Shown here: positions 6,749 to 9,332 of the stretch, piece by piece | How the letters are laid out: every line of letters starts with the position of its first letter | Position numbering within the stretch: position 1 is the first letter of the stretch | NCBI GenBank assembly: GCA_017467985.1 | Contig: JAFUJY010000124.1 | Coordinates: forward strand, 1-9,332 | Source: Bacillota bacterium | Lineage (GTDB): Bacteria; Bacillota; Clostridia; Lachnospirales; Bianqueaceae | Length of the DNA: 9,332 nt | Direction: 5' to 3' | Program-made: the position numbers and the translations under genes | The notes under the pieces: model-generated | What the model was told of the DNA's origin: nothing | Database searches by the model: none | The model's input: only the letters and a program-made list of their open reading frames with translations

Positions 6749-7588
6749 TCAGCACTCATCCATTAGCTTCCCTTTTCTTCGGACTTGCCGGGGAGTCATG
6801 TGGTATTCTTTTTGAAAGGCACGGGAGAAACTAGCGAAGGAACCGAAACCACTGGCATAGCAGATATCCGTAATGGACATTTCATTGGAGACCAGTAAGT
6901 TGTGGGCATACTGAGCCCGCAGCGAAGATACATAATCAGTAAAATTGCGGCCGATGGTTTTACGAAAAAGTTCAGAAAAATAATGGGGACTGAGTTGTAC
7001 CGCCACGGCAGCATCTTCCAAAGTCAGTTCTTCACGAAAATGTCGGTGAATGTATAGAAGAGCACCCCGAATACCCTGCAAATGTTTTTGATCCTCCGAG
7101 GTTGAAAGTTTACGCAGCAAGGTGATCAGAATGCACTGCATCAAGCTTTGCAAAAAGGTCAGGGAAAGTTCTGAACGGGCGGCACTTTCCTCCGCCAATA
7201 GGGCGAAGAGGGGGTGCAGCCGGGTTTGTTCCTGGCAGGACAGCTCCATATGATGGCCACCACAGCCTAAGAGTCGATCTCCTAGGGAGCTTCCGCCGAA
7301 TAATTCTTCTGAAAACATAACGGAGTAATATTCCAAAGGTTCCAGAACTTGGACAGAATGAACATCCGTTGGGGTAAGCAGATAAATGGAACCGGGTCGC
7401 ATGTCATAAGATTCACCATTGAGCATATGGGTGCCGTGGCCTGATAAAATACATTCTATTTCGAAAAAATCATGGGTATGGGTGGCAAAATCTTGAAGCA
7501 GTGTGCGTTTTCGGGAAACAAGAACCACACCGGAGCCGATATATTTCTCACGGGAAAGCAAGGGCGGCATAGCAGTATTTTCTTTCAT
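6749..7588 (-). CDS. AraC-family transcriptional regulator with cupin sensor domain
   Basis: The 279-residue protein has an N-terminal AraC-type cupin (about residues 25-95), with His37, His39 and Glu43 in HTHDFFEIECILSG and a Gly/Pro turn (MRPGSIYLLTPTDVHSV). This fold usually binds a sugar. The C-terminal HTH_18 domain (about 172-272) has both helix-turn-helix units: LEDAAVAVQLSPHYFSELFRK and ITDICYASGFGSFASFSRAF, ending with the typical TPRQVRR. The start is ATG at 7588-7586, with AAGGAGGG (complement of 7595-7602) 6 bp upstream. It is divergent from the GH2 gene and very probably controls it, as AraC regulators beside glycoside hydrolases usually do. The ligand is unknown; a mannoside or related sugar would fit the neighbour (inference). 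Confidence 0.92.
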   Translation of the reverse strand: MKENTAMPPLLSREKYIGSGVVLVSRKRTLLQDFATHTHDFFEIECILSGHGTHMLNGESYDMRPGSIYLLTPTDVHSVQVLEPLEYYSVMFSEELFGGSSLGDRLLGCGGHHMELSCQEQTRLHPLFALLAEESAARSELSLTFLQSLMQCILITLLRKLSTSEDQKHLQGIRGALLYIHRHFREELTLEDAAVAVQLSPHYFSELFRKTIGRNFTDYVSSLRAQYAHNLLVSNEMSITDICYASGFGSFASFSRAFQKEYHMTPRQVRRKGKLMDEC

Positions 7589-7608
7589 TTCAATCCCTCC
7601 TTTTGCTT

Positions 7609-7637
7609 ATTATAACAATGGGATGCTCATATATCAA
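7609..7637 (-). promoter_or_regulatory. Promoter of the AraC-family gene
   Basis: On the minus strand, TTGATA (complement of 7632-7637) is 17 bp from a perfect TATAAT (complement of 7609-7614). The start codon is about 20 bp beyond the -10 box, with a good ribosome site between. This leaves a short leader and a strong basal promoter for the regulator. Confidence 0.65.
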
Positions 7638-7653
7638 GAAAAATCGGAAAAAA

Positions 7654-7707
7654 TGAAAATAATTTCCACCTGCATGAGATGTATGGATCTTGAAAATATT
7701 CTATAAT
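7654..7707 (+). promoter_or_regulatory. GH2 promoter -10 with upstream TGAAAATA direct repeat
   Basis: A perfect TATAAT at 7702-7707 stands 23 bp before the GH2 ATG, but no good -35 is found at 17 bp (ATGTAT at 7679-7684), which is common for activator-dependent promoters. TGAAAATA occurs twice upstream (7654-7661 and 7691-7698, 37 bp apart), and these may be regulator half-sites. AraC-type sites are often direct repeats, but this assignment is weak because the region is A-rich. Confidence 0.4.
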
Positions 7708-7730
7708 AAAATCAAGAAAGGGGTGGTACA

Positions 7731-8198
7731 ATGAAGCGTGAATGGAGTTTGGATGGTCAGTGGACATTATACTATGGTGATGCAATTTGCCATGAGACCT
7801 TTGATGAAGAGAAGCTGGAATGTGTTCCGGCACAGGTTCCGGGTAATGTGGAATTGGATTTGTCCAGGGCAGGCGTTTTACCAGAGGACTTGTTTAAAGG
7901 AATGAATCCTTGCAAGGCAGAAAAGTATGAGTCCTATGACTGGTGGTATTGTAAAGAATTTGATGCACCGCAAAGGGATTTGGATGAAAAGGTCTTTCTG
8001 TATTTTGAGGGTGTGGACTGTCTTGCGGAATATGAATTGAACGGGCAAATCATCGGAACCTCGAATAATGCCTTTATTCCCCATGAATTTGAAGTGACAA
8101 ACCTTTTGCAGGAAAAGAATGTACTGCGGGTACATATTCGTTCGGCATTGTTGGAACAGTTAAAAATGCCCTATGCCCAGTATTTGCTGAGTGCATGA
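7731..8198 (+). pseudogene. GH2 glycoside hydrolase (beta-mannosidase-like), N-terminal part up to in-frame TGA
   Basis: The frame encodes 155 residues before TGA 8196-8198. It matches the N-terminal sugar-binding jelly-roll domain of family 2 glycoside hydrolases: SLDGQWTLYYGD near residue 6, VPAQVPGNVELDL, NPCKAEKYESYDWWYCKEF, VFLYFEGVDCLAEYELNGQIIG and NAFIPHEFEVTNLL. These enzymes cut beta-linked sugars, for example mannosides, and are usually 800 or more residues long. The matching domain carries on in the same frame immediately after the TGA, so the stop is a nonsense mutation or a sequencing error rather than a natural end. The start is ATG 7731 with AAAGGGGTGG at 7717-7726. Without the downstream catalytic domain this fragment cannot be an active enzyme. 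Confidence 0.8.
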
Positions 8199-8543
8199 CA
8201 TGTGGACGGCGGCTGTGGTCTGCGTAAGCCTGCCCATTCCTTCGGATGGGATATCTTCCCCAGAACGGTCAGTGCCGGCCTATGGAAGAGTGTAAAACTG
8301 GTAGCTAAAATACCTTATTCCCTGGAGGAAGTGGGTTATATGACTTCTTTTGATGGAGAAATGAATCCGAAACTGGAGTTTTATTTTAGTGTATCAGCTC
8401 CGGCAGAGAAGATTATCGCCGGTACACTGCGGGTAAAGGTGAGGGGAACCTGTGGTGAGGACTCTTCCTTTAACGCAGAATATACACTGCGGCCCCGCGC
8501 GGCCCGGGGTGTGATGCTTGGCAATCTGCAAGGAATAAGGTAG
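8199..8543 (+). pseudogene. GH2 glycoside hydrolase, in-frame continuation after TGA, truncated at junction
   Basis: Directly after the TGA the same frame continues with LRKPAHSFGWDIFPRTVSAG and then LWKSVKLV, the conserved RKP..FGWD..PR...AG.W block of GH2 beta-mannosidase-like proteins, and a beta-rich stretch (second domain start) to about base 8490. The last residues, after NAEYTLR, are Arg/Gly-rich and do not resemble the expected GH2 sequence; they come from the GC-rich DNA across the junction and end by chance at TAG 8541-8543. A GTG at 8202 exists but has no ribosome site, so this is not a separate gene. The catalytic domain is absent. Confidence 0.75.
8485..8514. other. Abrupt composition and taxonomic junction inside the GH2 gene
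   Basis: GH2 similarity stops at about 8490. To the left the DNA is about 40-48% GC; the helicase to the right is clearly GC-rich (about 70% in the 60 bases from 8761). The boundary holds a GC-only stretch with a direct repeat GCGGCCC (8489-8495 and 8499-8505) and CCCCG/CGGGG arms (8493-8497, 8505-8509). One frame across 8491-8514 reads GPARPGV and a stop, perhaps the end of an unrelated gene. No transposase, integrase or terminal repeat is seen. A chimeric assembly join is the leading explanation. Confidence 0.65.
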
Positions 8544-8593
8544 AATTACTTTTTTTACTAAGAAGTTCCCAATCCCTGATATAAGGAATCCCG

Positions 8594-9332
8594 ATGGCGG
8601 AAAACATGCTGACGGACGAGGAACTCAGGATTACCGCTCCTGAAGATTCCCTTCCCCCTATTTCTCTGGATCGTCTGCCCGGGCACATGCAGGACGCCTG
8701 CGCTCGTGCCGGTTGGACGCGCCTTATGCCTGTTCAGGCCCATGCCCTGCCGTACCTCATGGCCGGGCGCGATATCATGGTGCAGTCCCGCACCGGCAGC
8801 GGCAAGACCGGCGCATACCTCCTGCCGCTCCTTTCTCTGCTCGACCCTGCGGAAAAGAAGGCTCAGGCCCTCATCCTTGCCCCCACCCGTGAACTCGCCA
8901 GCCAGGTGGAACATGAAGCCCGCGTGCTCTTCGAAGGTACCGGCCTTGCCGTGACCGCCCTTTACGGCGGCGTGGGCTATGGCCGTCAGCTCGAAGCCCT
9001 GCGCAGCGGCGTTCAGCTCATCGTGGGCACTCCGGGCCGTGTGCTCGACCACCTGCTCAAGCGCACACTCTCGCTCGATGCCCTCAAGGCCCTTATTTTT
9101 GACGAAGCCGACCGCATGCTTTCCATCGGCTTCTATCCCGACATGAAGGAGATACAGCGTTATCTGCCCCAGCGGCCCATGCTCTCCACGCTGTTCTCTG
9201 CCACCTATCCCCAGCATGTGCTCAACCTTGCCGGCGAATTTCTGCGCGAACCGCAGATGCTCAGCCTTTCACAGGGGCAGGTGCATGTGGCGGCCATCCA
9301 GCATCTTTTTGTGGAATGCGGCCGTATGGACA
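8594..9332 (+). CDS. DEAD-box ATP-dependent RNA helicase, N-terminal part (3' end outside window)
   Basis: The frame is open from ATG 8594 to the window edge (246 codons), with AAGGA at 8583-8587 as ribosome site and an in-frame TAA at 8582-8584 just upstream. It carries the ordered helicase motifs of RecA domain 1: the Q motif (MPVQ, Gln48), motif I SRTGSGKT (65-72), Ia PTREL (97-101), GG (125-126), Ib TPGR (146-149), motif II DEAD (170-173) and motif III SAT (202-204). The protein should unwind RNA duplexes with ATP, for example in ribosome assembly or RNA decay. The second RecA domain is beyond the window. Codon use is GC-rich (CTC, GCC, CGC), unlike every gene to the left, and resembles Desulfovibrionaceae (inference). 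The exact subfamily cannot be named from this part. Confidence 0.93.
   Translation, partial: MAENMLTDEELRITAPEDSLPPISLDRLPGHMQDACARAGWTRLMPVQAHALPYLMAGRDIMVQSRTGSGKTGAYLLPLLSLLDPAEKKAQALILAPTRELASQVEHEARVLFEGTGLAVTALYGGVGYGRQLEALRSGVQLIVGTPGRVLDHLLKRTLSLDALKALIFDEADRMLSIGFYPDMKEIQRYLPQRPMLSTLFSATYPQHVLNLAGEFLREPQMLSLSQGQVHVAAIQHLFVECGRMD

Noticed and set aside
7503..7706. Plus-strand frame of 67 codons over the AraC/GH2 control region
   Set aside because: It overlaps the AraC coding region and both promoters, has no ribosome site, and resembles no known protein.
8196..8198. TGA read as Trp (altered genetic code) or selenocysteine
   Set aside because: TGA is a natural stop for the MFS gene (6672-6674) and the AraC-family gene (6749-6751), and no SECIS-like hairpin is evident after 8198.
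8493..8509. GC-rich CCCCG/CGGGG hairpin as a terminator
   Set aside because: The stem is only 5 bp and the nearest T run begins about 40 bp later, so it does not form an intrinsic terminator.
8558..9217. Long minus-strand open frame of 219 codons
   Set aside because: It is antisense to the helicase, whose motifs are clear. GC-rich coding DNA often leaves the opposite strand open.

Overview
Most of the window (1 to about 8490) reads as one stretch of a low-to-moderate GC gut-type Clostridia genome (Lachnospiraceae/Oscillospiraceae-like by inference). The signs are strong AGGAGG-type ribosome sites, tight co-directional gene spacing, a Gram-positive style lipoprotein, BspA-type leucine-rich repeats and AraC-controlled glycoside hydrolase genes. 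From about 8490 the composition changes sharply to GC-rich DNA carrying the 5' end of a DEAD-box RNA helicase, with codon use like Desulfovibrionaceae (Desulfovibrio/Bilophila type, by inference). The change cuts a gene in the middle, so a chimeric contig is the simplest explanation, although a real insertion or rearrangement cannot be excluded.

Region 1 (1-3468, + strand) is a tightly spaced set of four genes. It begins with the end of a short Pro/Tyr-rich peptide gene that holds two copies of an (I/V)YAPPE(Y/F)M motif exactly 60 bp apart. A radical SAM/SPASM enzyme follows with its full cysteine set, then a cytoplasmic-looking protein with RCC1-like repeats and BspA-type leucine-rich repeats, then a rhomboid intramembrane protease with its Ser/His dyad. 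A short repeated peptide directly before a SPASM enzyme is the classic layout of a ribosomally made, radical-SAM-modified peptide (RiPP) locus. I do not recognise the motif as a named class, and this is the best candidate here for an undescribed system.

Region 2 (3469-6720, + strand) starts with a good sigma-70/A-type promoter (TTGACA, 17 bp, extended -10) inside the 75-bp gap. It drives a lipoprotein with a decapeptide repeat linker, a second and unrelated radical SAM protein (COG2108-like, with an extra CxxC before the CxxxCxxC), and an MFS transporter. Each of the last two starts 4 bp after the preceding stop. A perfect 10-bp stem terminator ends the unit.

Region 3 (6721-about 8490) is a divergent pair: an AraC-family regulator on the minus strand and a glycoside hydrolase family 2 (beta-mannosidase-like) gene on the plus strand, sharing a 142-bp control region. 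The GH2 gene is broken by an in-frame TGA and then lost at the composition junction. Region 4 (about 8490-9332) is the foreign-looking helicase fragment, which runs off the window.

The genes may form two functional blocks: peptide modification plus membrane proteolysis (regions 1 and perhaps 2), and carbohydrate sensing and breakdown (region 3). The MFS protein could serve either block. No tRNA, rRNA, CRISPR array or insertion sequence was seen.
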